NCBI GenBank assembly: GCA_014898425.1
Contig: RCSZ01000014.1
Span: 1,798,001 to 1,862,000 of the forward strand
DNA from: Botryotinia globosa
Taxonomy: Eukaryota > Ascomycota > Leotiomycetes > Helotiales > Sclerotiniaceae
Length of the DNA stretch: 64,000 bases
Direction: 5' to 3'
Part shown: one piece after another, positions 1 through 13,688 of the stretch
Layout of the letters: every line of letters starts with the position of its first letter
Numbering within the stretch: position 1 is the first letter of the stretch
The notes under the pieces: generated by a model
Told to the model about the DNA's origin: nothing
Database searches by the model: none
Seen by the model: the letters and a program-made list of their open reading frames with translations, nothing else
Position numbers and translations under genes: made by a program

Positions 1-3000
1 AAATGAAGTGTATTGAGGGAAGTGTTGATGTGTTCAGAACGTGCGTGTTACTCAAGGAACAACTTTTCCACCTACGGAGTGTCACCAATGATCATACTTG
101 GATATAAAATAGTGTACATGTCTAAGGATCCACCTCATCATGCAAAGCAAAGAGGAAAATGCAATGGAAGGATCGTTTAGACGTTCCTAGGTAGATGCAA
201 CGTGCCGTAACGCCGTCGTCCGCTTCCTGTATGCAAGAGTTAAGAGGCTTCCTTAATTGTGATATCCAGATAGTCGGGTTAAGGAATCATGGATGAAGGG
301 GTTCAAAAAAAATCTTTTTGTCGATGCAAATTTTGGGAGTCTTCCTAAAAGAGTTGAGTGGGGGGTCAGGTTAAATTGGGTTATCCCTTCATGAGCTGGA
401 TTTATTGTGGGTGTCCTGTTTCCTTTCCTGTGGACTTTGAGCACACACAGATCAAGAGCAGTCGGTACTTGATTGTAATTTGCTCGCTCGTCTCGGTGAG
501 TTCGACGTTTTATTAGTCAAGAGTTCAGTGTTCACGCGTGGTCAACTGTGTGTCACTGTCAGACTTTGACTTTGTTAAACTGCTGGGAAGTAGGAGTGAA
601 CATTTCCAGTGTTGTATTGGATATACTACATAGTACATAATCATAAGGCTAGGAAGATATATTATGGAAACACCATTATGTCACCAGCATTACGATGAAT
701 CAACGATACTTACACTACACGCACGTATGGAGTGATCGGATAGAGTAGGATGCTGCGAGACCCAATGCAAAGATCCAAACAAGAAGAACTTCGTAAAGGA
801 ATTATGGAATTATGGAGAGCCTGACAACGTTTATATGCACTTAGTTCAAGTGAAGTTAGCTGTTGACATTTCAGATGATATCTTTCCATTCCTCCTTACT
901 TATTCTTACGCGGGCGGCGTGAGTGAAGACCTAAGTCAAGTAGTTTAGTCAAGTCAGTGGTCAGTCATAATTATTTATGAAAGGTCAAGCGAATCCCGAC
1001 TAATATCGAAATAGTTTTACAAAATCAACACTTCATCTTGCAAGAACACATTGATAATAGCCTCTTTAAGATCTGCCAATACAAATCACACCATAATCCT
1101 ACTCGGCTTGTAACTTGTAAGACGATCCTATTCGTTCTGAGGTTATCTTGAACATCATTGTCATTTCATACTTAAAACTGCTGTCCGTCATATAATATAC
1201 CTAGCATTTCCAGCAAATTTAAAACCTTGACCCCTTCTCCTGCTTTCGATTCTCCTCTCTTTTCTATGGGATCCTATACATAAATGTACGAGAGTGTATT
1301 TGTGTACGAGTACCCCTGAACTAAAATCTCAAATCTTCCCAAAAGGTTTCAATACAACAACACACTTTTTCAACGGTAGGTTGAGAAATTCAGAAACACC
1401 AAACTCACAAAAAGGGACCCACGTCGTCATGATGTAATTACGCACGGGATCAATCAAAGCCACTCTCTTTCACAAGCATTAAGCATCAAAAACATCAAGG
1501 GCTTTCAAGCATTTCACGATTACTATGCTCGATTAAGCACTCAAATCAAGAAGATCAACCATCATTTTTGCCCCTTATAGTAGTAGCGAGTAATAGAGGA
1601 GGCATACAAATGAGGTAGACAAGACCGCTAATCTCTTGAAGCGCCGGGATTTTGATTTGGTACGGGTCTCAACGACATGACTGGCAGTGCCGTACGTACC
1701 GATATAAGAATCCCTACGTATCTTATCCTACCAAAAACTACTTGCGAGTCACAAGTATCGTGAGATTTTCCCCGCTCATCATCATTTCCATTTACAGCGG
1801 CATAATAATAAGACGTTAGAAGATCAGATCAACAAACCAAGCATACAAATCATGAAACTGTTTCCGATGCCGAGCGTTTACGACTCCCCGGAAGTAGGAA
1901 GAGGCGCCCCAATCCCTCTGTTCAAGTTTCATGTCAAATTCTAATCGGATCGACTCTTCAAAGCGTCCAAAGTTTAACACTCAACTGAAGCCATACAGAA
2001 TTCAAGTCCTAACAGTTTGACAAGTTCACTCGGGTTCGCTGTCAGTTAGTTGTTAACCCCTCCTCGAACATTATTTCCAAACCTCGGAACATACATTATC
2101 CAAGCTCAATGCTCATCAAACAAATTCTGTGTCCCCATGATGTTCCGCCTTTCTCACGTTGCCGATCCCATGGAAATACTTCCCTGCCAAATCTTCTCGA
2201 CGATTTAAAACGAATTACTAAATACAGAGGACCCTGAGAACAACCCCTGGCTCTACTATCCATTTAAGACAACATAAAGCAGTGATAAACCTTATACCAC
2301 CCTATTGGAGGCTATCATCAGTATGATGACAGCAGTGGTGCAGCAGCGATGATGATGTTGAACATGTTGATCTTTTTTCTCTGCCTTAATGCCTTGGCCG
2401 AAAGGATCAGGGATACAAGTTAACAAGGCAAGATACCTCCTACCTCACTACAATACACATTTACTTATTAACAAGATCACTTACGAGTATTGCCACAACA
2501 TAGTCGTCGCGTTTCCTCGTGCTTTAAAGTCTAATTCTTCGTATCGCCAGCACAGCCTTGTGATTCATCATTCGAATTATCAAACCCGAAAAGATTCAGC
2601 CGCATCAAGAAGACCTGTCAGCGAAATCGCCTCTTGCACAAACCAGAACATCCCAGAATGTCCATCTATTATGATTCACGAATGAGATTATGAGAAGCTT
2701 GGGCGAACCACAACCATCGGCCATTTTTCGGAGCGGGTGGTCCGACAATTGTCGGTCATATGTACTCCAATATTATTGTCCCAAGATTTCGTGATTTTAC
2801 TTTCACTAAAATACGGACTGTGAACTGCGATTGATCCTTGAAGTAGCCAAAAAGCACAAACCACCAAACCGTCAAAGTGAGCACCACGGGATGGATCAAC
2901 AAGTGAATAAACAATAATCAACATAGCGGTGAGGTGCGAGAGATTGGAAAATCATTTGCTTGAAATCTTTGTAACTGTTGAACCATAAGAAACATCAGCT

Positions 3001-6000
3001 TCTTACTACCATCTGTGCAGAGCGGCACTTTCTTTGGTTTATCTTCGTGGGTGGGAAACAAAATAAGCCGTACATCGGATTTGATGCACAGTATTCCCCG
3101 GATACACACTTCGTCGGAGGTCATGGGTCAATAGAGGGGACATTCAAAGAATCAAGAATGTGTAATCAAAGTGTCGTGAAAATTCCCCGCTGGTATGTAT
3201 CCATTCTTCTCCGTACTTTTTGTGAGTGAGATTCTCGATAACCATCTGACTGCATTACATATTCGTTATTCTCCTAATCGTCGCTTCCCTAACACTCCAA
3301 ATCGTAAGCGGATTAGCGAATGTGGATGAAGGGGCTGAGAGCTTGTTTTGTTCACACGACCTCTTCTTCTCGTCCAACCTTTGAGGCTGAGAATTGATTT
3401 GCCCAATCTCGGTATTTGCAGCCTATTATTACCTTTCACACAAAGAGGGCTTGATCAGATGGATTTATTACTTTATTTGTTTGTACGCACTTGAATGGGG
3501 TGAGGAACGGCAGCGCAATTGCACAATCCTGTCTATATCTCACGCAGGTGCGCAAGGCAACTATGTGGTACAGCATGAATATTTACAAGACTGAGCAGGC
3601 ATACCACGTGGAAATGACGATTTGGCTATATTGGTTATGTAACGCTCAGCGTAGGTGGCGGAAGGACCCTGAAGTTATTGTGTCGGATTGTCGAGGATGA
3701 GTAGGAGGTTTTGCTGTAGTTATTTCATTTTGATGATTTGATGAATATTTCCATGTCGAACTTGAGCATTCGATGAGTAAAACTTGCCACACGATGGAAT
3801 GTGCAAGAAAAAAAGCTTGACAAGCTATTTGATTGGTCAACTTTGAGTTTGAAAATCAAGAAATTTTGTTGTGTTCTAATGCCTGGGGTTGATATCAGGG
3901 CATTTAAATGCAGCACATATCGAATTCGGTATGCAATTTCTATTATACTGAACGTGCTTGCCTTCCAAACTTCCACGATCCTTCCTTCTGCATAACGCTA
4001 TGTCTAAAAAATGAATATAGGGCTCTTTTCTTCAATGACTCTCATAATTAGTACGATGTAGCACGATTCGTTCACTACCATTAACCTTAATTAGTTTGGA
4101 CCGACTGGCGGAAAAAAAGCGGAAGACGGAAACTAGGCCGTACCTTGAAAGTACTAAAACATACGTGCCATTAGTGAAGTGATTGAAGAAGGCTCCTCGG
4201 CAACATGGTTAGCGGGTGCAGTTTGGGGTAAGAGGACGGTGGAATTCGTAAGGGGCGCTTTTTCTGGTGGAATTGATTCGGCGGTGTCGGAGTGTGTTGG
4301 AATCTGGGAGTATGAAGGGAGCAAGCTTATATTCATAGTAAGATGAACAACTTGTAAGGAGAATGAGTTTTGAAGCATGGTAGATTCTACGAATACAAAT
4401 ATGGAGTGTAGATCCGTAGTACTGGTGTTTCTCTATTGATACCACATTACCTTCGTTTGCTTTGTTTAGTGCTCTCCTAGTCTCTCAACCTCCTCAAACA
4501 AACCCCCGAACCGATGGCTACAGCCCAATCAATGCACTAAAGATACGATGGTCCATATCGAAATCTCATTCAATATGGGAAAGCACCTCGGAAAAACATA
4601 TTCATACATTTCTTCACATCTTTGTAGGGCAGATTCGGGTAATCTTACTTTACTTGTAACTTATAAGTTACAAGTAATAACTCACGAGCTCACGTCCGTC
4701 TCAAGATTTTTAATGGGGAAGGAAAGAAAGTCAGAGAACTCCGCTCTCCCCTTTGGGAGTGAGCTGTGGGTATTGGGGGGATTTATATTATGTGGACCAA
4801 TCAAGCGTGTGTATGGATATTTGATGTTCCTTTACTAGGGCAACTAGGGGAGACTAGAAATTAGCTTGCTGCCCAAATCTTACTTACTTGCAAATCTTTG
4901 ATTTTTGCAATGCCCAATGATTGGTGATTGCTTGCATGGAGAGTAGTGCATATTGTTGAAATTAAAAGCCGAGTGGAAGTCATCTGTCGAGTGTCCGTAG
5001 TGAGTGGGATGAAGTCTTAACAGAATCCGAGTTAGACTTGAGGTTACCAGACCATTAACGGATAGAAATTGGCAATAAAGGTGCAGATTTAAGCATACAT
5101 GTGCATACAAAAACTAATCACAGTAGCTGAATCATAGATCCATTAGCTACGGGGTAAGATACCAAGCTGCGCTTAGCAACACCACTATGTTTGGTAACCG
5201 ATCCTAAAGCATGAACTAGTCTTTTGGAAATCGATAAACTGCGCATGCGGCGTGTTGAAGCCTTGAAGGAGGCGGCTGATAAGGCGATGTGTGGACTACC
5301 ACGGCATCTTCATGCATGGATGCCATGGTGGAAAGTATGGGTGTGATATAGACTGGTTGAGTGAGAGTTAATTACTCGAATAGAGCAGAGTAGCTGTTGC
5401 TAGGTTTAGCCCTGTGCTTTCTGACAAGTTGGAGAAACTAGTAAAGGTCGAAGATTGAGTTTGTGGGAGGATTGTTCGGATGTGAAGGGTGAAGGGGTGA
5501 TGGGAATCATGGGATGGTGGGATGGTGAGATGGCGAAATGAATTGAGATCAGGTGGGTGGTGGGTGGGATTAGGGCGGGAGAAGAGGGGGGTGGGGTCGA
5601 ATGGGGAGGATAAATAGTATTTGGCGCGATTAATTAACTAAGTGCTTTTTTGAACCAAAAATACAGAAAGATAATGTATAGGCAGTTATCACATTGGATT
5701 TGCGTTTTTGTTGGATGATGACTTGTGCTTGAAAGTGAGAATCGGGGCAATCTGGTTGGTACTGTGCAGTAAGGACACTGCATAATACTTTAACCCAAAT
5801 CAATATCATAGGATGATATCTCGGTATCCATCCAAAGCTGAATCAGGTGCAGTGTAAATGTAACAGGCACTCATTGGCCAACAAAATGTTTAAATTGAAA
5901 ACTGTAGGCATCATCACTCTCTTTACTCCGGGGAGTTTTCATTTTGCCAATTTGCTTGACGGTGTTTCGTTGAGATTGGCGGATGTTCCGCGAGGAACAG

Positions 6001-6215
6001 ATGAATAAGAAACCTTTAAATGTAGCTTCAACCGCAGACCAGCCTAACCTCTGGTCCTCTGAAATTCGTTAACATAAAAACACCATCCTCATTCCTGTGT
6101 ACCGCAATTGCGCTCTAGATGCAATCAGTATCAACATATGATACCGTAGCCCCTGTAGTTATCGTGCCATTGATAGCCTGGGCTTGGGCTATGGATGTAT
6201 GTGTATTAGCATTCA
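1..6215. other. Gene-poor region, no supportable gene
   Basis: Reading all six frames I find only short ORFs (under 100 codons) without recognisable domains, signal peptides or spliceable continuity. No tRNA or rRNA signature was recognised. Composition is moderately AT-rich, with purine-rich stretches near 5,450-5,600. The only clear structure is the palindrome at 4650-4677. Decayed transposon sequence or non-coding RNA cannot be excluded. Confidence 0.5.
4650..4677. repeat. Perfect 28-bp palindrome
   Basis: The left arm TTACTTGTAACTTA is followed with no spacer by its exact reverse complement TAAGTTACAAGTAA, giving 28 bases with dyad symmetry centred between 4663 and 4664. The pairing does not extend to the next base. 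It could extrude as a cruciform or bind a dimeric factor. It lies in gene-poor DNA, so no target gene can be named. Confidence 0.9.
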
Positions 6216-7404
6216 TTAAGTTACCCTCTTGCCCTCATAAGCCTCGAGAGTATAAAGAGAAAACTTACCGCCACTAGTTGTTAACCACAATCTCTTCCCT
6301 TCCTTTCCTCCAACTCTCTCAAATGCGCCCGCCGTAACACCAGCCAGTACTGTAGATGTGTTACTACCAGCTACAGCTACAGCCTCACTCATGCCCTGTT
6401 TCCACATGAATAGCGTATCTTGATCGTTGCCACACAGGAAGATTGTACCGTCTTCACGAATAATGAAATCATCTGGACTCGTTACATTTACTAGCAATAC
6501 GCTATCACTTGTTGGTGCCGCAGTGATCGGAGCGATAGGTACGCGGTTGAAGGTGCTTGCGCCGAGATTGTCGAAATAGAGATATGGGGAGCGGTAATGA
6601 ATACCGTTGATTCCGAGATGTGCTTCTGAACTTGGTGGGATGGCCATAGACGAAAGCCTAAGGGGAATGGTATAAGAGGAGGTTGCGACATTGACATTGT
6701 AGATTTGACCAAGGATTGAATCACTTATAAGAATATGTTCTGGATCTAGAGTATCCATGCCGTTCAATAAAACAGATTCTGGAAGATCGACTATGTGGGA
6801 TACTGTTGGAGCGGAGGTTAAGATACCAGCTTTGGAAGAGAAGGTGTTCAAGTCCACTTTGTAGATGGCATTAGAGTAATTCGTAGCCTTTGTGAAAACA
6901 GCTGTGTAGGGTGTTTGGACGGCGACATAGAAGACATCCGAGAATGGTGTGATTTCAGTGATACCTAGAACTGTAGAGCTGTGAAGTCAATATTTGCCTT
7001 TGTAAGAAGGCTGTTTAGGAGAAATGGGAATTTAGGTTCTCGTAGGGGAATTGGGAAGACATATAAACATAACATTAATATTGATAGGGTAACTGAGGAG
7101 TACGATGTGAGACAATATGCATACGTCCGATATAGGTTGTTGTATTGAAAGTATGAAGGGTTATAGCAGCTGTTTGGTTGGAAGGGTCAAGAAGTTGGAG
7201 GATCGGTGTATCGAGACGGGTAATGAGTAGTTGGCCGTTAGAACGGACGGCAATGTTCTCGGCCCAGGTTTTGTCCCCGAGAAATTGGAGCTCGGTCACA
7301 GGAAGTGGAAGAGACGCAACCGAAGATTTTGCTAGAGGTGTGGTGCTCGCGAGAGAGAACAAAGTTGTGGTCAAGAGACCTGTAATACGATAAACACAGC
7401 GCAT
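6216..7404 (-). CDS. Secreted SMP-30/gluconolactonase-like six-bladed beta-propeller protein
   Basis: Two exons, 7404-7125 and 6970-6216, encode about 344 residues. The 154-bp intron has donor GTATGC and acceptor ACAG, and the junction keeps frame. The N-terminus (MRCVYRITGLLTTTLFSLAS) is a likely signal peptide. The rest has the pattern of fungal SMP-30-like propellers: an early segment with WAENIAVRSNG, then repeated blades with NGMDTL, ILISDS, GINGIHY and PDDFIIREDG. Family members include lactonases, many proteins of unknown function, and a subset acting as hetero-Diels-Alderases in meroterpenoid/tropolone pathways; nothing here decides between these. I chose the ATG that exposes the signal peptide rather than one 21 codons upstream. 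It is divergent from Trs130 with 1.5 kb between. Confidence 0.8.
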
Positions 7405-8887
7405 CTTGTGAATGGGAAGGAAATCCAAGGTGACCGGAGTAACAGGAACTCGGTTGAACTGTTTCACTGGTAGGACATACCCAGACTTATATTTATGAAT
7501 TTGTCAAACTGCATTTAAAACTATTACTAGTGACTTGGAAAGTCCATGGGTATAAGGCTAGGGTTGGACAATCAAAGTTCAGCTCAATCAATATTGATAG
7601 TTTCCTCCCTCGAATCAATGGTACGGAATGGCTCCGTATGCTCCGTAAACTGCATAGCAAAGGCTGAATAAGCATGTTAAAGGAAAAGTTTACACCTGCT
7701 ATTAAGCAAGAGACGCATGGAAAATGAAGATGTCTCATATTTTGAACTATTGGAACTAAGATGAGTGACCGGGAAAGTATGCAAGCAACTACCAAGGATA
7801 CCAGTGTGTGGAGGAACTCAAAGAGGGGTGATGAGATCGCGGATTTGCTAGTACTTGCAAAGTACGCAATTCTCTGGATCGCTGAACTCATCTCGTGTAA
7901 TCACGATATGAACGAACATGTCATTACCGATTTTAGTTCTCGCATGCCCTCTGGCGGTTCTTACACAAAAACGATTGCATTGAAGCACCTCTCGTAGCTG
8001 AAAATTGGGGAACAGTGGACGAATTGATGGTGACCAAACCTAATATCGGTTGTTTGATGCAACATATACTGTCCAAGTGGCCGAAACTTTCATATGGGCA
8101 GAAGAGACAATTTAAGTGACGGCTTTTGAGTTCCTCTTTCTATGTGAGAGCTAGTCTTCCGTGGAACCCGTCCAGCTATCTCGACTGAAGTTTGGCTTAT
8201 TGTGGTCATCCGCATTCATGACATGACCCATCGCATCGTGCCAACATCGACAATAAACTTTGTGTCTTGATCAAACTACAGCAACTTTGCTAGATGTTGA
8301 ATGCTATCTCGGATGTCAACCACCGTTCTAGTGTATGATTCAATGCCGGAAAAATAGGGAATATATGGTGTTGACTTGAATCCTTGGATTCTCAGGTAAA
8401 TTCACTTGCAATTGATACTTAGTATCACAACTATCCAAGAACATCAGCCTCACAAAACCAGTGCATTACGGTATGACCATCCTCTATAACTGACTTGCTA
8501 AAGTCTGTCACAGAATTCATGATGAATAAAATTCTCGGAACAAATCACTTACATGATTTCTACTGAGTAGATGTTGAGCTTGTTTTTCTGCAGTTTGTCT
8601 ACTCATTTCAAATTCTTTACACTAAGCTCGCTCAGAAGTTGGAATTTACACCGCTTTCTAGTACGCTAACCTAATAAGAGCATAAATGTGGCAGAATCTG
8701 AACTGTCCCTTGAGCACCGCGAAATAATGTTCACAGCACAGAATGGAAGATGCGATGTCTTGAATGAAGTGTCACGATCTTTACTTAATTAATGAATTTT
8801 ATGATTGTCATGATTTATGGGAGTTGGTAGTCAGTAGTGTTTGGGCCATACTAGAAACAATCAACCAATACAATAGATCAACTGACA
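7405..8887. other. Divergent intergenic spacer between propeller gene and TRS130
   Basis: It holds the promoters of both flanking genes. A 132-codon minus-strand reading frame (7493-7891) and a 78-codon plus frame overlap each other, but neither has a recognisable domain. I see no RNA gene or repeat. Confidence 0.5.
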
Positions 8888-11800
8888 ATGGAACAACCGT
8901 CGTCAAGCTCAAAGGTTACAGGTAACATACTCTGAATGTCCTATGCCCGTTACATTTACTAAGAACAATAAAGTGGAATATTTCGACCCTGATAATGTAT
9001 ATCCGCTCTTATCGCCAGGACTTCTACCTCGACTTCCTCTACGAAACTTACACTGGGAATCACACGCTGGCCCGCTCCGTTCCATATCATCCCTTCATGT
9101 CGACCTCATCAAACACAATCCAGACTCAGGACTAAGCGCACCATCAGTGCCCCTTAATTCGAGTGTATCCGATCTCTCGAGAGTAAGAAGTACAGACTCT
9201 GGCATCAGCGCAGATGATGGATTTCGCACACAGGCAATTGGCCAAGCTGCCGACAGGCCCCCTGCACTCTCCCGATCCAGTACGAACTCGGCCGTGAAGG
9301 GCCGCAGACACCAAATTCCCGGGTTAAGACAGACACCATACTTGAAGATTCTATTTCTGCGGTGTGATGATAATGATACATACAAGTCTCAGGGTCGGAA
9401 GCAGGTTCGAGAGTGGATAAAGGAGCACACTCCATCATCTACAAGTAAATCCACTTCGCAGGAAAACCACGACAATTTTGAATTCCTTATTGTTCATGTA
9501 ATCGTTCCGAATACTGCAGCAGCTACTCAGCCTCCAACGAGTGGGAAAAGTGCAGATGGTAGTTCTGGATCTACAAGTGAGAAATCTACGGCACGTTGGA
9601 GAGGCGGTGGATCATCTACCATTCTCGAGAAATTGAGAGCAGACTTCAATGGCTCAACGAAGTCTGGTGTTGATCGGATTGCTCAAATTCGCATTGGCAT
9701 CAACGATGTTCCATATAACATGCTTCCCCGTGTTGTACCGGCGATCCCTGGATCCTATACGGAAACACCACAAGAAAATGAGAATGCCTGGATTGATCTG
9801 ATTTCGAAGCTCAAATTCTTGATATTGCAGTCATTTGACATGCGGGTAACTCAATATGAAGAGAACATTCGGGAAAAGGATAGTCAAAGAACTTTGCCTG
9901 GCTGGAACTTCTGTACATTTTTTGTACTCAAAGAGGGTCTGGCAAGAGGATTTGAGAGCGTTGGTTTGATCGAAGATGCCTTGGTGGGTTATGATGAGCT
10001 TTCCATTGGCTTGGACACAATTGTTAGGGACCAAGCTGCTGCAGAGCCTGGCATTCAGCACGGCGGCTCTTTCTTACCTTACACCGAAGAACTTAAAGTC
10101 CAGGCAGAGCGGGCTAGAGAGGCAATTCTGAAAGACATAGGCTTGGAGGGCGCAGGATCAGACTCAGAGGAACCGATTGATCTGCAGTCCACGGGTGATA
10201 CTTCCGAGAAGGAGGAGGATGAGATCCCCATTGACGCATCGAGAAAAAGGTATCGGGAACTCATTCTTGCGAACGATGTTTCAATATTTGATTTTCGGTG
10301 CTATTTATTTGCTCGCCAATTAACTCTCTTACTGCGATTGGCAAATGCATGGTTCACACAAGAAGAATTACTCGCAAAGCTCAAAGAACAACGAGAATCA
10401 AGTTTACTTGGAGTGGCTGCTAGATTCCCAGCTTCACAACCATCAGATGACACTGAAAATCTTGCTGTGCTTGGTGAAGTCTGTAAGCGGGCAATGGATT
10501 TTATCGGTGCTATATCAAATATCATGCGCGAGGATATCTGGAGTGCTTATTTCCATTCTCAAAAAGAGATTTCCTACGAGAAGGCAAAATCGGATTTTAA
10601 ATCAGATCCCGTGATGAATCAAGTAATTGAAAATGTGGTTTCATCTTTCACATTTTCTCTTGCTCAGCAGATACTTGCACAGACTTCTACAAAAGCATTG
10701 CCTATCCCAGCTTCGACACTGGCACATCCCGGCGGCGGAGCGGAGCCCAAATCCTCAATCCCCGAACCTAAAACAATGATGCATCCTGCTAGGACGACTT
10801 CTCTTGCCCTCCGATCATCATCTCGAGAGCCTCCAAGTCCCGGATTGTTTCCTAGTGGCCGAAGAGCCAGCGTACCTGGTCCTGGTGCGAGTTCGTCGGC
10901 CTTCCTCAAAAACGGGTTAGAAGACCTTGCTGCTCACCGAGCCGAACTCTATTTGCTCTCTCGGAGCGTTCTAGAACATATTGGTAAACAGCGTGGATGG
11001 ACTGCCGGCTGGGAAGATGTGAATAAGCATCAAAGCGAGGATGTGGAAGTCATGGAGGAGGTTAACCTTGATGAAGAAACGCCATCAAACAAAGACGAGA
11101 CAGCTTCTCCAATTCAATTTTCGCCTTCGCTAAACGGCATTGACAGCAAGTTGCTTCGGACAGCACTAGACAACAAGGCCGATTTTTATCGTCTCTACGA
11201 AACTCTTACTGATAAAGCACTCCGGCATTATACCGTAGCAAATCGCATTCAGTCTGTACAGACTAGCATGGCAGATCTGGCTATTTTCAAATACCATTTG
11301 GAGGACTATGCTGCTGCTGCCTCCTATTTTTATCGCATTACTACTTTTTACGGAGATGCTTCGTGGACACAAGTCGAAGTATCTCTATTGGTAATGTACG
11401 CTAAGTGCCTCAAAGAGTTAAGTCGTAACGATGAATATGTCAAAGTCGTACTGAAGCTTCTTGCGAGAGTGGCCATGATGGAGAAAGACAAACTTAGAAG
11501 AAAATCAGCTTTCAAGATCGGCCAAATGAGTACGTTTGACGAAGGAGATGTTATACTCAGTGACAAATACCTGAATGAATTGTTGCTGATAACACCAACC
11601 TTGTCCCGTGATGTTCACGTCCCACTGCAGGATTATTTTAGTAAGATTGAAGTAGACGGAACTCCTCAATATCATTCTAGTCAGGATAGTTTCGGCTTAC
11701 AGCTTCGCCTTCAATATTTGCTAAAGGAAGACTTGAACGTCGATAAGGCCCGAGTAAGGGTTATTCCGTTATTGGGCGGCCCTGGCCGGGAAATTTGGCT

Positions 11801-13688
11801 CGAAACAAATGATGCACGTTTATACAAAAAAGGGTGGAATAAACTATACGTTCAGAGCAATGTAAGTAAATATAACACTTTTAATTTGAATATGTTCTTA
11901 CGGTTATAGATCATAATCCCTGGCTCTTATCAAGTTACACATGTCATTCTCCACAGTAGCAAAATTATCATGGAGTATTCACACGACAGTATTGGACATC
12001 TATCTACGAGAGGAAGCGGTTTCTTCAAATGTCCGAAACTACTCCTTTACCACCGCGCAGAAGCTTTCAACGCCAAACTCTTCTCCTCTAGATGCATGCA
12101 TCTAGACCAAAATCGTTCTTTAGAGATTGAGCTATCATCTGGGTGGAATGATGTCAGAAATGGCCAACTTCAAATTCGTGCGGCAACAGCTGGACTGCGG
12201 CTTCAAACGAGTGAGGTAGCGATTATCGACGGACAACTCGACATTTCCAAAAAGAAAGAGGCAGGGGTTGTCCACTTTGGTGCGATGGAAGCAGAGAGCA
12301 TTGCAAGAATACGAGTGCCGTTCAATCTCGAACACGAGGTGAACGAGGTCACACTTCGACTTGAAATATCGTATACAACGAAAGATGGAGACTTTTTCTT
12401 TGCTACCACTTCTTCGGTGTCAATCATGCTCCCATTGGGTGTCAATGTCCAGGACGTATTCAAGCATGAAGCCTTGTTTTCTAAATTCACCATCTCAACA
12501 TCCACAAATAGCCCACTTAGACTTCTTAGTTCTAAGTTGGAAAATTCCGAAATATTCGAGGCGCATTCTGGACTTGGCCTAACACGACCTCTCACCATAT
12601 TTCCTCGTCAACCAGCGTCTCTACTGTACAGAATCACAAAGACCAATTCGCCTTCTTCCCCAATTACTCGACGGAAGTCCCACAAGCCGAGAACTTTGTC
12701 TCTCATCTTACATTATATTTGTCTTGATGAAGAGGTTTATGATGTTGTGGCTCAAGTTCTGGGAGACTTTCTCAGGAGCAACTCCTTACGACCATACACT
12801 CGCTTGATTGTACCTGTCGTTCTTTCGGAATTTCGATCAAATTTCTCGCCATACGATTTTGAAAGGGCCGCCATTCTTGGTGAGATACCTACTCCTGCTA
12901 TTCTTAATATCAGATGGCATGACCATTTTTCAGGACTGGGAAATTCTATTGAACAAGGCCAAGACACTGCTCTGCTCATTTGCAACATACTCCAGGAATG
13001 GCAGAAGCAAAATCCTGTGATCCCTTTACCGCCCCTATCCGTCGACGGGGCTGCAATCTCAAAAAGCCGATCGATTGTAATCCCTGTCGATGTCCCTTCG
13101 GTGATGGTGGTGCATACTGCTGACCTACGGCTACTTCAAACAGCATCAGTAGCTTCTAGTAGTGCTGTAGCGGCAGCAAACGAGCCAATACCAGCATCAT
13201 TGCACCTTAAATCGACGAGGAACTGGGATACTGCCTCTCATGATGATGCTACAAGCCCAGGGGAAGATATAGAATTTGTATATGAGGTCACAGGTCCATC
13301 AGATACATGGCTTATTGGTGGTAGGCGAAAAGGTCACTTCAAAGTCCCTAGAGCTGTAGATGGAGGGAATCATAAATTGACTTTCCCTATCGTGCTGATC
13401 CCTCTTCGGGAGGGGTTCTTGCAATATCCCACTATAGAGATCAAACCACTTCCCGCTACCAGAAGTATCAGGCCAGGATCATCAGGCGGTGGAGAAGAAG
13501 GCGTGAAGAATAAATCACGGCCTGTAACCTGCGAAACTGACTGTAAGAATACCGGCGAAACCATTAGAATTATAAGTGATGCTAGGAAGACGACTATGAG
13601 TTTAGATGCTAGTGGACCGCAGGGCGGAGCTTGGTTGCTAGAAAGTGAGAGAAGACCAGCGGGTGCTGGAGGCATTGTGATCGATTGA
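8888..13688 (+). CDS. TRS130: TRAPPII complex subunit Trs130/TRAPPC10-like
   Basis: Exon 1 (8888-8921) encodes MEQPSSSSKVT and splices over a 52-bp intron into exon 2 (8974-11861), giving the conserved start KVTVEYFDP...VYPLL...LPRLPLRNLHW. The C-terminal part carries the TRAPPC10-type region (RLYKKGWNKLYVQSN; later KSTRNWD, FVYEVTGPSDTWLIGGRRKGHF, FPIVLIPLREGFLQYPTIEI). With an acceptor at 11936 the last exon is 11937-13688 and the product about 1,557 residues. Trs130 is a core subunit of the TRAPPII tethering complex, which acts as exchange factor for Rab GTPases in late-Golgi and endosomal traffic. Oddity: the better-conserved acceptor at 11911 would restore residues IIIPGSYQV but run into a stop, so this strain has either an altered splice or a 2-bp loss (see findings). 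Confidence 0.9.

Noticed and set aside
7493..7891. 132-codon minus-strand ORF upstream of the propeller gene
   Set aside because: Hydrophobic but without family resemblance; a counter-ORF overlaps it and it sits in the promoter region of a real gene.
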